From Anaerolineae bacterium (GTDB taxonomy: Bacteria; Chloroflexota; Anaerolineae; Caldilineales; Caldilineaceae): a DNA stretch of 64,000 nucleotides. The position numbers and the translations under genes were made by a program. The stretch spans positions 1-64,000 of the forward strand of contig JAUIHI010000031.1 of the NCBI GenBank assembly GCA_030432295.1, read 5' to 3'. A model generated the notes under the pieces. It ran no database searches and was not told where the DNA came from. It worked only from the letters and a program-made list of their open reading frames with translations. Shown piece after piece: positions 16,594 to 25,098 of this stretch (position 1 is the first letter of the stretch; the number at the start of each line of letters is the position of its first letter).

Positions 16594-17709
16594 ATGACTA
16601 TTTACGAAGAACTGGGCATCCGCCCGCTGATCAACGCCTCTGCTACCCTCACCCGTCTGGGTGGTTCGCTGATGCCGCCAGAAGTGGTGCAGGCGATGGT
16701 AGACGCCTCCAAAGTCTTTATCGACTTGGACGAGTTGCAGACGAAAGTGGGCGACAAAATCGCCGAACTGACCCACAACGACGCTTGCTATGTCAGTTCC
16801 GGCGCGGCCGCGGGCATCGCCGTCGCCATCGCGGCCTGTGTCACTGGAAAGAATTTGGCGGCCATCCACCAACTGCCCGACACCACCGGCCTGAAGGACG
16901 AGGTGATCGTCCACAAATCCCACCGCAACGGCTACGACCACGCAGTGCGTCAGGTAGGGGTAAAGCTGGTGGAGATCGGATACGCCACCAGCACCGCGCC
17001 CTGGCAGTTGGAAGCCGCCATCAACGAGCGCACCGCAGCGATTATCTGGTTCCAGGGCGGCATGACCGGCCACGGCGACATTCCTCTGGCGAAAGTCATC
17101 GAAATCGCCGACGCCCGGGGCGTGCCGGTGATTGTGGACGCGGCCGCGCAGGTTCCCCCAGTGGAAAACCTGTGGAACTATACGAAGCTGGGCGCAACTG
17201 CGGCCATCTTCAGCGGCGGCAAGGACTTGCGCGGCCCCCAGTCCTCTGGGCTGGTGCTGGGCAAGCGGGAACTGATCGAGGCTATGCGCATGAACGGTTC
17301 GCCCAACCACAGCATTGGCCGCCCGATGAAAGTGGGCAAAGAGGAACTGTGCGGCGTGTTGGCCGCCGTGCGCTGCTATCTGGCGATGGATCACGAGGGG
17401 CGGCTCTCTCAGACAGAAGAGATCGTCGGCGGCTGGTGCGGCGAACTCAATCAACTGCCCGGCGTCTCGGCCCATCGCTCCTTCCCCAACGAAGCGGGCC
17501 AGCCCATGCCCCGTGCCCAGGTCCACATCGACGCAGCCAAAGCGGGCATCAGTCGCAATGAAGTCGTAGCCGCGCTGCTGGCCGGCACACCTGCCGTCAC
17601 CGTCTCCAGCGGCCCGGACGAGAGCATCTATCTCAACCCGATGACCCTGGAAGACGGCGAGGAGACGGTTGTGCTGGAGCGGTTGGTGGCGATACTAAAA
17701 CGAAGTTGA
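16594..17709 (+). CDS. SelA/DgaE-like PLP-dependent enzyme
   Basis: Fold-type I PLP enzyme of 371 residues in the SelA-like group that includes D-glucosaminate-6-phosphate ammonia-lyase (DgaE). The start IYEELGIRPLINASATLTRL, the glycine-rich SSGAAAGIA, the cofactor-ring aspartate in VIVDAAAQVPP and the Schiff-base lysine in FSGGKDLRGPQSSG all fit. Because selC and selB are absent and the sequence lacks the long N-terminal domain of SelA, an ammonia-lyase or aldolase role on an amino-sugar acid is more likely than selenocysteine synthesis. The ATG at 16594 was preferred to an upstream one that would overlap the amidohydrolase. Confidence 0.85.
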   Translation: MTIYEELGIRPLINASATLTRLGGSLMPPEVVQAMVDASKVFIDLDELQTKVGDKIAELTHNDACYVSSGAAAGIAVAIAACVTGKNLAAIHQLPDTTGLKDEVIVHKSHRNGYDHAVRQVGVKLVEIGYATSTAPWQLEAAINERTAAIIWFQGGMTGHGDIPLAKVIEIADARGVPVIVDAAAQVPPVENLWNYTKLGATAAIFSGGKDLRGPQSSGLVLGKRELIEAMRMNGSPNHSIGRPMKVGKEELCGVLAAVRCYLAMDHEGRLSQTEEIVGGWCGELNQLPGVSAHRSFPNEAGQPMPRAQVHIDAAKAGISRNEVVAALLAGTPAVTVSSGPDESIYLNPMTLEDGEETVVLERLVAILKRS

Positions 17710-17749
17710 ACGCAGATTCCGAAGACTTTTTGAAAAAGGATACCCCATT

Positions 17750-18703
17750 ATGCCACGTCCCAACCCCGCCGACTACGGCACATCTGTTACCAAACCGGCT
17801 GATTTCGACGATTTCTGGGCGGCGATTGAAGCCCAGGCCGCGGCCATTCCACTCAACGCTACAATCACGCCGGTCCATCTGCGCTCGACACCGGATGTGG
17901 AAGTCTTCGAAGTCCACTACGACAGTCTAGACGGTCTGCGCATTGCGGGCTGGTATTGCCTGCCCCGCCAGCGCAGCGGCCCCCTGCCCACAATTGTCGT
18001 CTTCCCCGGCTATGTCAGCGAGCCGACCCTCCCCAAGAATCTGGCGGCCCAGGGCTACGCAGCCTTTGGAGCCGCGCCCCGGGGCAAACTGCGCAGCAAT
18101 GCCCAGTACAACCCCGGCTATCCGGGCCTGCTCGTCCACAACATTCTGGACCGCAACACCTACGGCTACCGGGGCTTTTATGTGGATGCCCTGCGCGTCA
18201 TCGACTTTCTCGACGCCCAACCGGAGATCGATAGCCAGCGCATCGGCGTCACCGGTGGCAGCCAGGGCGGCGCGCTCACACTCCTGGCCGCGGCTATGCG
18301 CCCGCAGATCGCCGCGGCAGCCGCGGGTGCACCCTATCTGGCCGGGATGATGGACGCGGCGGTGCTCACCCACACGACGCCCTACGAGGAGTTGGTCGAA
18401 TATCTGCGTCTCTATCCGGAACGGGAGCAACAGGTGCGCGAGACTCTGGCCTACTTCGACATCCACAACTTTGTGGAGCGCATCCGCTGCCCGATTATCG
18501 TCCACATCGGCCTGCAAGACGACGTCTGCCCGGCAGAGACCGGCTATGCGGTCTACGAACGGATTGGCACAGAGCAGAAGAAACTCTACGCCTACGACGG
18601 CTACGGCCACGACTCCAATGGCTACGGCCACGGCGCTGTGATCGACGCCTTCTTCCGGGAGCATCTGGGACAGCAGCTTGCCGGTTCGCCGACTTCCATC
18701 TGA
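17750..18703 (+). CDS. Acetyl xylan esterase / cephalosporin-C deacetylase family hydrolase
   Basis: Alpha/beta hydrolase of 317 residues in the AXE1 (CE7) family, which removes acetyl groups from xylo-oligosaccharides. The nucleophile elbow GGSQGG carries Ser171; the acid is in LQDDVCP (about 261) and the base in NGYGHGA (about 290). The family's opening PADFDDFW and the RGFYVDALRVIDFL helix are present. No signal peptide, so it acts on imported oligosaccharides in the cytoplasm. It lies 40 bases after the DgaE-like gene and is followed by a catalytically defective paralogue. Confidence 0.9.
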   Translation: MPRPNPADYGTSVTKPADFDDFWAAIEAQAAAIPLNATITPVHLRSTPDVEVFEVHYDSLDGLRIAGWYCLPRQRSGPLPTIVVFPGYVSEPTLPKNLAAQGYAAFGAAPRGKLRSNAQYNPGYPGLLVHNILDRNTYGYRGFYVDALRVIDFLDAQPEIDSQRIGVTGGSQGGALTLLAAAMRPQIAAAAAGAPYLAGMMDAAVLTHTTPYEELVEYLRLYPEREQQVRETLAYFDIHNFVERIRCPIIVHIGLQDDVCPAETGYAVYERIGTEQKKLYAYDGYGHDSNGYGHGAVIDAFFREHLGQQLAGSPTSI

Positions 18704-18777
18704 TTCCGGGCAACTCTTCTCCACAGATTGCGCAGATTTCACAGATTGAGTACTCATTCCCAGTGGGAGAAATTGTG

Positions 18778-19683
18778 ATGATTTTATCTTCAGAGCGACC
18801 GGCCGATTTTGACGCCTATTGGAGCGCAGTGGAAGATGAACTGGCCGAATTGCCGGTGGCTGCCGAATTGACACACCTACCGCTCCAATCCAACGAACAC
18901 TCGACGGTCTACGCGGCCCGTTTCACCGGCATCGGTCCTTACCGCCTCTTTGGCTGGTTCAGTGTGCCGACGAACGGCGACGGACCGTTTCCGACTGTCT
19001 ACCAACTCCCCGGCTATGGCAGTGTTGTCCACGTGCCCGCCTACGAGTTGCGCCAGCGCTATGCGGTGCTGGCCCTGCGCCACCGGGGACAGCGGCTGAG
19101 CGACAAACCCTATGCAGCGTCCTATCCCGGCCTGCTCACCGACGGCATCGACGACCCGGCCACGTACATCTACCGGGGCATTGTGGCCGACTGTCTGCGC
19201 GGGATGGACTTTCTGCTCAGCCGCCCGGAGGTGGATGCATCGCGCATCGCCCTGACCGGCAACGATCTGGCGCTGATCACCGCGGCCCTGCGCCCCCAGG
19301 CCAATGCGCTGCACTGCTCGCCAAGCCTGCTCTACAACGCGGCCAGCCTCGCGCCCAAGACCAGCGCCTATCCGCTGGAAGAATTGAACGACTACACCCG
19401 GGCCTATCCGGACCGAGCCGCGGCTCTGGCCCACACGCTGGACTACTTCAACCCGCTGCACTTTGCGGATCAGGTCCGCTGCAAGACGCTGCTGGTCACC
19501 GGCAACGACCGGGACTTCCTGTCGCCTGCGGTCCTCCAGCCCCTGACCGACAGTTTGGCTGGGCCAGTCACCCCCTATGTGAGCGCGCACTCCTCCTATC
19601 GGGACGGGGTGCAACAGGCCGAATGGTTGAGCAGTCACTTTGGATACAGCGATACGCTTCTGCCCGCCCAATGGCAAGGGTAG
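18778..19683 (+). CDS. AXE1-family paralogue lacking the catalytic serine
   Basis: A 301-residue protein aligned by eye with its neighbour: PADFDAYW near the start matches PADFDDFW, YPGLLTDGIDDPATYIYRGI matches the family loop, and the elbow region RIALTGNDLALI occupies the place of RIGVTGGSQGGAL. The nucleophile serine is therefore replaced by Asp163 and the flanking glycines are lost, so esterase activity by the usual mechanism is unlikely. The remaining acid may be in TGNDRDFLSP. The ATG at 18778 has GGGAGA 6 bases upstream. It could bind carbohydrate, partner the active paralogue, or use another chemistry. Confidence 0.8.
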   Translation: MILSSERPADFDAYWSAVEDELAELPVAAELTHLPLQSNEHSTVYAARFTGIGPYRLFGWFSVPTNGDGPFPTVYQLPGYGSVVHVPAYELRQRYAVLALRHRGQRLSDKPYAASYPGLLTDGIDDPATYIYRGIVADCLRGMDFLLSRPEVDASRIALTGNDLALITAALRPQANALHCSPSLLYNAASLAPKTSAYPLEELNDYTRAYPDRAAALAHTLDYFNPLHFADQVRCKTLLVTGNDRDFLSPAVLQPLTDSLAGPVTPYVSAHSSYRDGVQQAEWLSSHFGYSDTLLPAQWQG

Positions 19684-19693
19684 ATGTTGGCGC

Positions 19694-19816
19694 AAAAACA
19701 GCCACTGATAAACACTGATGAACGCTGATAAGAACGGGTTTCCTGTATTTCTTCTGTCAAAGCCCATTCTTATGGCAATGCCATCCGTGTTTATCAGTGT
19801 TCATCAGTGGCTAAAA
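19694..19816. repeat. Inverted CACTGATAAACACTGAT-type dispersed element
   Basis: The left part reads AGCCACTGATAAACACTGAT followed by GAACGCTGATAAGAACGGG; the right part contains the reverse complement words CCCATTCTTAT, ATCCGTGTTTATCAGTGTTC and ATCAGTGGCT. The whole 120-base gap is one imperfect inverted repeat. Related elements occur at 28147-28310, and half-elements at 24855, 32330 and 60850. Confidence 0.7.
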
Positions 19817-19863
19817 AGGTTATGATGAAGATTCATTTCTCCCCCCACGAAAGGTTTATTTGA

Positions 19864-21135
19864 ATGACAGCCAAAATCAAAAATGTCGAACGCATTCTGC
19901 TCGTCGTGCCCATTGTGGAGCGAGTGCGCCGGGAGTTGGAGCGGGCCAATATCCACACCTGGGCCGAGACCGAAGTCATCCGCGTCACTGCCGACGACGG
20001 CACTGTCGGCTACGGCGAAACCATCCAGAACTACACCTGGGGCAAAGTGCTGGATACCGACCGGGTGTTGGGCAAGAATCCCTTCGACCTGATGTGGGAC
20101 GACACGCTGGGAGCGGGGCTGCAAATGGCCCTCTTTGACCTGGCGGGCAAACTGGCCGGTGTGCCGGTGCATCGGCTTCTTGGCCAGAAGTGCCGGGACT
20201 TTACGCCCATCTCCTTCTGGAATCACGATATGTCGCCGGAAGCCTACGAGCAGGAAGCAATTGTGGCCGCGGGCCTGGGCTACACTTCCATCAAAATCAA
20301 GACCCGGCCCTGGTTTGATGTCTATGAGACTGTGCGCCGCATCAGCGAGGCAACACCGGAGTGGTTCCACATCGACTGCGACTGGAACGATTTTCTGCTC
20401 GACGCCTCCACCGCCATTCCCGTGCTGCAAGAGTTGGAGAATGACTTCCCCAAAATCACCATCTGGGAAGGACCGATTCTGGCCCACGACGTGGCGGGTA
20501 ACCGGCTGCTGCGCGAGCGGGTGCGCACGCCCATCGCCCACCACTACGGCTCTATCCCGGCCAACGCGGCCATCGGTGCGGGCTATTGTGACGGCTTTGT
20601 GATGGGCGGGGGCGTCTCCAAACTCTTCCAGGGAGGCATTACCTCTGCTTCAGCCAATATGCCCTTCTTTATCCAAATGGTGGGCACGGGGCTGACCGAG
20701 GCGATGGCGATTCAGTTGGGCGCGGTGCTGACCCACGCCCAGTGGCCTGCCATCACCTGCACCGAACTCTACGAGCACAATCTGCTCACCGAGCGCATTC
20801 CGATTCTGGGCGGCTATGCCCACGTGCCCGACGCGCCGGGCCTGGGTGTGACTGTAGACGAAGCCGCGCTGGAAAAGTACCGGGTGGAGAAGGCCGACTT
20901 CTCCCTGCCCCGCCGGTTGATCCGCTATAACCGGGCAAACGGCGTCAGTGTCCACTTCAAAGACAATTCCTTCAGCGGTGGCTCCCAGATGTGGACGTAC
21001 TTCCGCACGGCCAACCAGCCCCTCTACGAGCGGGGCGTGCAGACGACGCTGGTGGACGACGACGGTAGCCCCTTCTTTGCCGAAATGTACGAGCGGGTGG
21101 CCGATGGGCCAGTGTTGATGATGCCGGAGATGTAA
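19864..21135 (+). CDS. Enolase-superfamily enzyme (mandelate racemase/muconate lactonizing type)
   Basis: Cytoplasmic Mg-dependent enzyme of 423 residues, probably a sugar-acid dehydratase or related lyase. The N-terminal capping domain runs to about residue 125; the barrel then shows the KxK motif in YTSIKIKTRPW, a metal aspartate in IDCDWN and a metal glutamate in IWEGP. The third ligand and the general base on the later strands (around PIAHHYGS and TELYEHN) cannot be assigned with confidence. The family and the surrounding importer, esterase and PLP enzyme suggest dehydration of an aldonic or uronic acid. A bidirectional terminator follows. Confidence 0.85.
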   Translation: MTAKIKNVERILLVVPIVERVRRELERANIHTWAETEVIRVTADDGTVGYGETIQNYTWGKVLDTDRVLGKNPFDLMWDDTLGAGLQMALFDLAGKLAGVPVHRLLGQKCRDFTPISFWNHDMSPEAYEQEAIVAAGLGYTSIKIKTRPWFDVYETVRRISEATPEWFHIDCDWNDFLLDASTAIPVLQELENDFPKITIWEGPILAHDVAGNRLLRERVRTPIAHHYGSIPANAAIGAGYCDGFVMGGGVSKLFQGGITSASANMPFFIQMVGTGLTEAMAIQLGAVLTHAQWPAITCTELYEHNLLTERIPILGGYAHVPDAPGLGVTVDEAALEKYRVEKADFSLPRRLIRYNRANGVSVHFKDNSFSGGSQMWTYFRTANQPLYERGVQTTLVDDDGSPFFAEMYERVADGPVLMMPEM

Positions 21136-21147
21136 GTCCGTTTGCAT

Positions 21148-21189
21148 AAAAAAGGCCCGGCTAGGAACGATTCCTGGCCGGGCCTTTTT
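21148..21189. terminator. Bidirectional terminator between convergent genes
   Basis: AAAAAGGCCCGGCTAGGAA pairs with TTCCTGGCCGGGCCTTTTT through a 19-bp stem with one G-U pair and a 3-base loop. A- and T-tracts flank it on both sides, so it can serve the enolase-superfamily gene on the plus strand and the BNR protein gene on the minus strand. Confidence 0.85.
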
Positions 21190-21223
21190 GAGTCTGCTGT
21201 GTGTGTACGCACAGAATAAGTAT

Positions 21224-23092
21224 TTACCCGTTCGTCTGCCACACTTCCCCGCCGAGGGTCACAGCGGACAGGGCATCTTCCCGCGGGAAGATCGCCACCA
21301 CAGAGCGATCCGCCAGCCCGATGCAGGCCGCTTCGCCCCCATCGACAGGAATCTGCCAAATGCCCCGGTTTGTCGCAGCCAGCAGTGTATCGCCATTCCC
21401 CTGGCCCTGTACTGTCATCACTGTGACAATCTGTACCTCCGGGTCCAGAAAGCGTTGATCTACCACAAGCCCGCCACTCTCCGGGTCGGTGGAAAGTGTA
21501 ATCAACCGGTTCTGCGCGGCCAGGAGCAGGCGCCCCAGCAACTGGGGACGACGGCGTTCATCGGCCAGGGTGAGCAGGCTGAGGGACGGCGAGTCCAGGG
21601 CAAGACCGGCCACGTCATTCCAATTTCGCCCGGCATCGTCCGACTGCCAGACTTCCACCTGAATGTGCTGACCGTCAAATCCACCGGTCACCAGCCAGGC
21701 GCGCAGGTCCTCGGCAAAGAAAGGCGAGAGAGCCACCCCCAGCACATCGCCCTCCGCCTCCGGCGGCGTCAACTCCTCCCAGCTTTCCCCCCGATCCTCC
21801 GACAGGTAGAGATAGCCGTCGATGTCGGCCAATAGGAGCGTGCCGTCTGTGGCGTAGGCCGGGGAGATGGCCAGCCTGCCCACCCCATTGCCCGGCGCGT
21901 CCAGCCGCTGCCATTCGCCCTGCCCCACCCGGCGATAGATGGCGTCGTCGGCCCAGGCGAAAATGGTGAAGCTATCGCCACTGCCCACGCCCGCCACAAA
22001 AGTGCAGACTTCCTCTTCGGTCAAAAAATCCAGCGCTTGCCAACTGCCGCCCCCATCGGTGGAGAGGGCGGAGCCGCCGTCGCTGTCCACCACAAAAAGC
22101 GCCTGCTGGGGGGTCAGCACGGCCAGAGGCGGCGCGTGACCGGTCAACAGACCGGGGCTGCGGCCGTTGGCCGCCTGCCAGGAGCGTCCGTCATCGGTGG
22201 AGGCAAAGAGACCCGCCTGCCACCCCCCTGCCAACAACAGCCCCTCGCGGTCAGCCAGCGCAAAGGCCGCAAAGTCGCCGCCGAGGCAGGGCTGCCAGCT
22301 TGCGCCCCCGTCCTCCGAGCGGAAGAGGCCGAGACCGGTTCCGGCCAGCAGGCAGTTTGGCAGCGCAGCCAGACTGTTGACGCTGTGACCGGCCAGATCG
22401 TCGCCCGCCCGCTGCCAGCTTCCGCCCCCGTCGCTGGAGCGGAAGACCCCATCGGATTCGGTTCCAGCGTAGAGCGCGCCATCGGCAGATTGGGCTATGC
22501 ACTGGACCGCGGCGTCGGGCAAGCCTGTGCCCGATTCCCGCCAGGAACGCCCGCCGTTGCGGGAGCGGAAGAAGCCACCAAAGGCTGTTCCCACCCAAAG
22601 AGTCTCGCTGTCGGCGTAGTCGTCGGCGCAGCGAATGCAGAGGGCGTCCACATCCAGCAGGCCAAAAGTGGAGCTTTCCCAGCTTTCTCCGCCGTCCTGA
22701 GAGCGCAGAGGACCGTCGGCAGTGGCAACAAAAAGGGTGCTGTCATCCCGGTAAATCGGGGAGATAGCAATGGCGACACCCACGCCCAGCCCGACCCAGC
22801 CGGTCAACTCCGGCCAGGTAGCGCCGCCGTCTTCGGAACGGTAGAGCCGTCCGCCTTCGGTGGTGGCGAAAATATGGGGGCCGCTGGCCGCCAACGCCAC
22901 AATCGCTGGATCGGCGGGGCCGCTATCCAGCCGCTGCCAGCTCTGCCCCGCGTCTGCCGATCGAAAGAGACCAGCTTTCGTTCCAGCCAGAATATCGCCG
23001 CCGGGCAGGGCGAGCAGCGCTGTGACAGTTCCGCCGGGCCAGCCACCGGTGTGCTTGAATGTATTGGGTATTGGATATTGGGTATTGGGCAC
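21224..23092 (-). CDS. BNR/Asp-box repeat (beta-propeller) protein
   Basis: Protein of about 622 residues built from repeats of the form LFRSADAGQSWQ, LYRSEDGGATW, FRSRNGGRSW and YLSEDRGESWEEL. These Asp-box repeats form the seven- or more-bladed propellers of sialidases, Vps10 and Ycf48-like proteins. There is no sialidase FRIP motif or signal peptide, so a binding or scaffolding role is more likely than catalysis. The start is uncertain: GTG at 23092 with GAGGA upstream is preferred because the frame upstream overlaps the chaperonin gene. Four TATTGGR heptamers fall inside its first codons. It lies immediately downstream of the chaperonin gene on the same strand. Confidence 0.75.
   Translation of the reverse strand: MPNTQYPIPNTFKHTGGWPGGTVTALLALPGGDILAGTKAGLFRSADAGQSWQRLDSGPADPAIVALAASGPHIFATTEGGRLYRSEDGGATWPELTGWVGLGVGVAIAISPIYRDDSTLFVATADGPLRSQDGGESWESSTFGLLDVDALCIRCADDYADSETLWVGTAFGGFFRSRNGGRSWRESGTGLPDAAVQCIAQSADGALYAGTESDGVFRSSDGGGSWQRAGDDLAGHSVNSLAALPNCLLAGTGLGLFRSEDGGASWQPCLGGDFAAFALADREGLLLAGGWQAGLFASTDDGRSWQAANGRSPGLLTGHAPPLAVLTPQQALFVVDSDGGSALSTDGGGSWQALDFLTEEEVCTFVAGVGSGDSFTIFAWADDAIYRRVGQGEWQRLDAPGNGVGRLAISPAYATDGTLLLADIDGYLYLSEDRGESWEELTPPEAEGDVLGVALSPFFAEDLRAWLVTGGFDGQHIQVEVWQSDDAGRNWNDVAGLALDSPSLSLLTLADERRRPQLLGRLLLAAQNRLITLSTDPESGGLVVDQRFLDPEVQIVTVMTVQGQGNGDTLLAATNRGIWQIPVDGGEAACIGLADRSVVAIFPREDALSAVTLGGEVWQTNG
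23062..23089. repeat. Heptanucleotide tandem repeat (TATTGGR x4)
   Basis: Four contiguous heptamers, TATTGGG-TATTGGA-TATTGGG-TATTGGG, lie at the probable 5' end of the BNR gene. They are of the same class as the GATTGGR arrays at 48311, 49235, 53908, 27164 and 63722. Confidence 0.8.
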
Positions 23093-23138
23093 TGCTACGT
23101 CCTCGTCTTTGTCTCTTTGGGTCTTTGTGGTTGCTGGG

Positions 23139-24749
23139 TCATACCTCAAAATCCACGTCCTCGTCCCGGTTGTGGCGGGGTTTGTAGACCAGCACATCCG
23201 TCGTCAATGCCATCAGCGCACCGGAGACGCCCGTGCGTAGGGCCGTCTCCACCACTTTCGCGGGATCGACGATATGGGCCGCGGCCATCTCGACAATTTC
23301 GTGGCGCACGACATCATAGCCCCAGCCCGCACCCCGTTCACGCAGTCGGGCCAGGATCGGCTCGGCTTCCAGCCCCGCATTGGTGATAATCGCCCGGGCC
23401 GGGGCCGCCAGCGCCTTGCAGAGAATGTCGATAGCCGGGGCCTCATCCGCGGAAAGGGAAAGCTGCCGCACCGCGGGGATACAGGCCAGGAGGGCCGCGC
23501 CACCGCCGGGGACAATTCCCTCTTCCAGGGCCAGGCGCACCACCCGCACCGCTTCCTCCGTGCGTTCCTTCAGATATTCCTGCTCCACATCCGACGCGCC
23601 GCCGATCTCCAGCACAGCCACGCCGCCGGTGAGTTTGGCCTGCCGCTCCACCAGCCGGTCCCGCTCCCGCCCGTAGGTTGCTTCGGGGATACGCTTGCGC
23701 AAATCTTCGGCCCGCTGGCGGATGAGGGCAGGCCGTCCCCGACCGCCCACAATCGTAAAGCTGGAGCGGATAGCCTGCACTTCATCGGCCTGGCCCAGAT
23801 CGGCGAGTGTCGCTTTGGCTAACGGCTCGCCCAGCACATCCAGAAAGACTTTGCCGCCGCACAGCGCGGCCAGATCGGTCAGCACTTCGGTCTTCTCTGT
23901 GCCCAGCCCCGGCGCTTTGACGGCCAGCGTGGGCAGGCCGCCCCGCTGCTTATTGGTCACCAGCAGATTGAGTGCGTCGCCCACCACATCTGTGGCGATG
24001 ACGACCAGACCCCGCCCGCCCTCTTTGCGGATCTGCCCCATCAGCGGCAAGAGTTCGTCGGCGCTGCGCAGATGGCGGTCTGTGAAGAGAAGATAGGGCT
24101 TCTCGACTACCGCTTTGCCCGGCTCGGTTGTGAAATAGGAGGATATCCAGCCGTTGTTCCAGAGCACACCCCGGATGTAACGCCGGTCGTGGACCCGTGC
24201 GTAGCTTTTGCGCACCTCCACCGAGCCGGTTGGCCCAATGACATCGAAAACCTCTTCGATATATTTGCCCAGAACCTCATCGCCGGTGATGGTAGAGGCG
24301 AGGGTAATGGTCTGTTGGGCATTTTCCAGAGGGGAGGATAGGCTGCGCAGGGCGTCTAATGCCACAGCCAGCCCGCGTTCGATACCCCGGCGCAGGCTCA
24401 TTGCATTGTGCCCCGCGGCAATGTGGCGCTGGCCGTCGTTGAGGATGTGGCGGGCCAGCACAACCGCGGTGGTTGCGCCATCGCCCACAGCCTCCTCCAC
24501 CTGCCAGGCGATATGGCGGGCGAGATAGGCGCCCATCCCTTGGTGGGGATTGGGCAGGCCAGCGATGCGCCGGGCCACGGCCGCGCCGTCGGAGAGGAGT
24601 TCTGGTGGGCGACGGCGGTTGGTACGCTCCACCCCCACCAGATTGCCCTCTGGCCCGAGGGCTACTTCCATCGTCTTAGCGAGAAGGTCAAAACCGGTGC
24701 GGAGAGCGGTGTGTGCGTCGGAACCAAAGAGTAGATAGGAGGCAGGCAT
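23139..24749 (-). CDS. Divergent GroEL/Hsp60-family chaperonin
   Basis: Group I chaperonin paralogue of 536 residues. Recognisable parts are the nucleotide-binding GDGATTAVVLA (GroEL GDGTTTA), LSDGAAVARRI, the apical substrate-side segment NNGWISSYFTTEPG (GroEL YLSPYF), APGLG and VPGGGAALL. Departures from GroEL are clear. The residue equivalent to Asp398 in VEDALHATR is Glu in TEEAVRVVR, and the Gly-Gly-Met tail is replaced by an acidic ending (RDEDVDFEV). No groES gene is adjacent. It may be a specialised or slow-cycling chaperonin. A sigma-70-type promoter lies upstream at 24805-24834 and no CIRCE operator is seen. Confidence 0.9.
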   Translation of the reverse strand: MPASYLLFGSDAHTALRTGFDLLAKTMEVALGPEGNLVGVERTNRRRPPELLSDGAAVARRIAGLPNPHQGMGAYLARHIAWQVEEAVGDGATTAVVLARHILNDGQRHIAAGHNAMSLRRGIERGLAVALDALRSLSSPLENAQQTITLASTITGDEVLGKYIEEVFDVIGPTGSVEVRKSYARVHDRRYIRGVLWNNGWISSYFTTEPGKAVVEKPYLLFTDRHLRSADELLPLMGQIRKEGGRGLVVIATDVVGDALNLLVTNKQRGGLPTLAVKAPGLGTEKTEVLTDLAALCGGKVFLDVLGEPLAKATLADLGQADEVQAIRSSFTIVGGRGRPALIRQRAEDLRKRIPEATYGRERDRLVERQAKLTGGVAVLEIGGASDVEQEYLKERTEEAVRVVRLALEEGIVPGGGAALLACIPAVRQLSLSADEAPAIDILCKALAAPARAIITNAGLEAEPILARLRERGAGWGYDVVRHEIVEMAAAHIVDPAKVVETALRTGVSGALMALTTDVLVYKPRHNRDEDVDFEV

Positions 24750-24804
24750 AGAATGGAGTATCGTAGAGTTGATGATAGGGTGACTAAAAAAGTTGATGTT
24801 TTTG

Positions 24805-24834
24805 AGTATACCGTTTATGCTTGATTTCGACCAA
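24805..24834 (-). promoter_or_regulatory. Sigma-70-type promoter for the chaperonin gene
   Basis: On the minus strand TTGGTC (24834-24829) and TATACT (24810-24805) are separated by 18 bases, with a predicted transcription start about 50 bases before the chaperonin ATG. Confidence 0.5.
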
Positions 24835-24854
24835 TGAGTCCAGTGCAGAAAGCC

Positions 24855-24965
24855 TTTTCAGCCACTGATAAACGCAGATGCATTCTAACAAAGTGGCTGA
24901 CTCTCCTGAATTTCTCTGCGCCTGTGCACCTCTGCGGGGGAATTGAGCTTTTTCCCAGGTCCACC
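24855..24965 (+). repeat. Composite dispersed repeat, copy A
   Basis: It begins with GCCACTGATAAACGCAGATG, continues with CTCTCCTGAATTTCTCTGCG and CTCTGCGGGGGAATT, and ends in GCTTTTTCCCAGGTCCACC. The same order of blocks is found at 32228-32330 (reverse strand) and 60850-60958. The rest of the 349-base gap (24750-25098) holds a promoter and no gene. Confidence 0.75.
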
Positions 24966-25098
24966 AATGGACAGGCAACGGCGCAGCAGACTACGGCGCA
25001 GCAAGCAGCGGCACAGGTGTTCAGATGGACGAATTCCACACACTATGCCATAATGGGTCAGCGCTGAGTAACCATTCCTCTCTCATAGCAGGTACACC

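Noticed and set aside
22037-23386. Large plus-strand frame opposite the BNR and chaperonin genes
   Set aside because: It spans two supported genes on the other strand and has no recognisable domain; the BNR repeats fit the minus strand.
24700-25098. CIRCE heat-shock operator upstream of the chaperonin
   Set aside because: No TTAGCACTC-N9-GAGTGCTAA-like inverted repeat is present in the gap.
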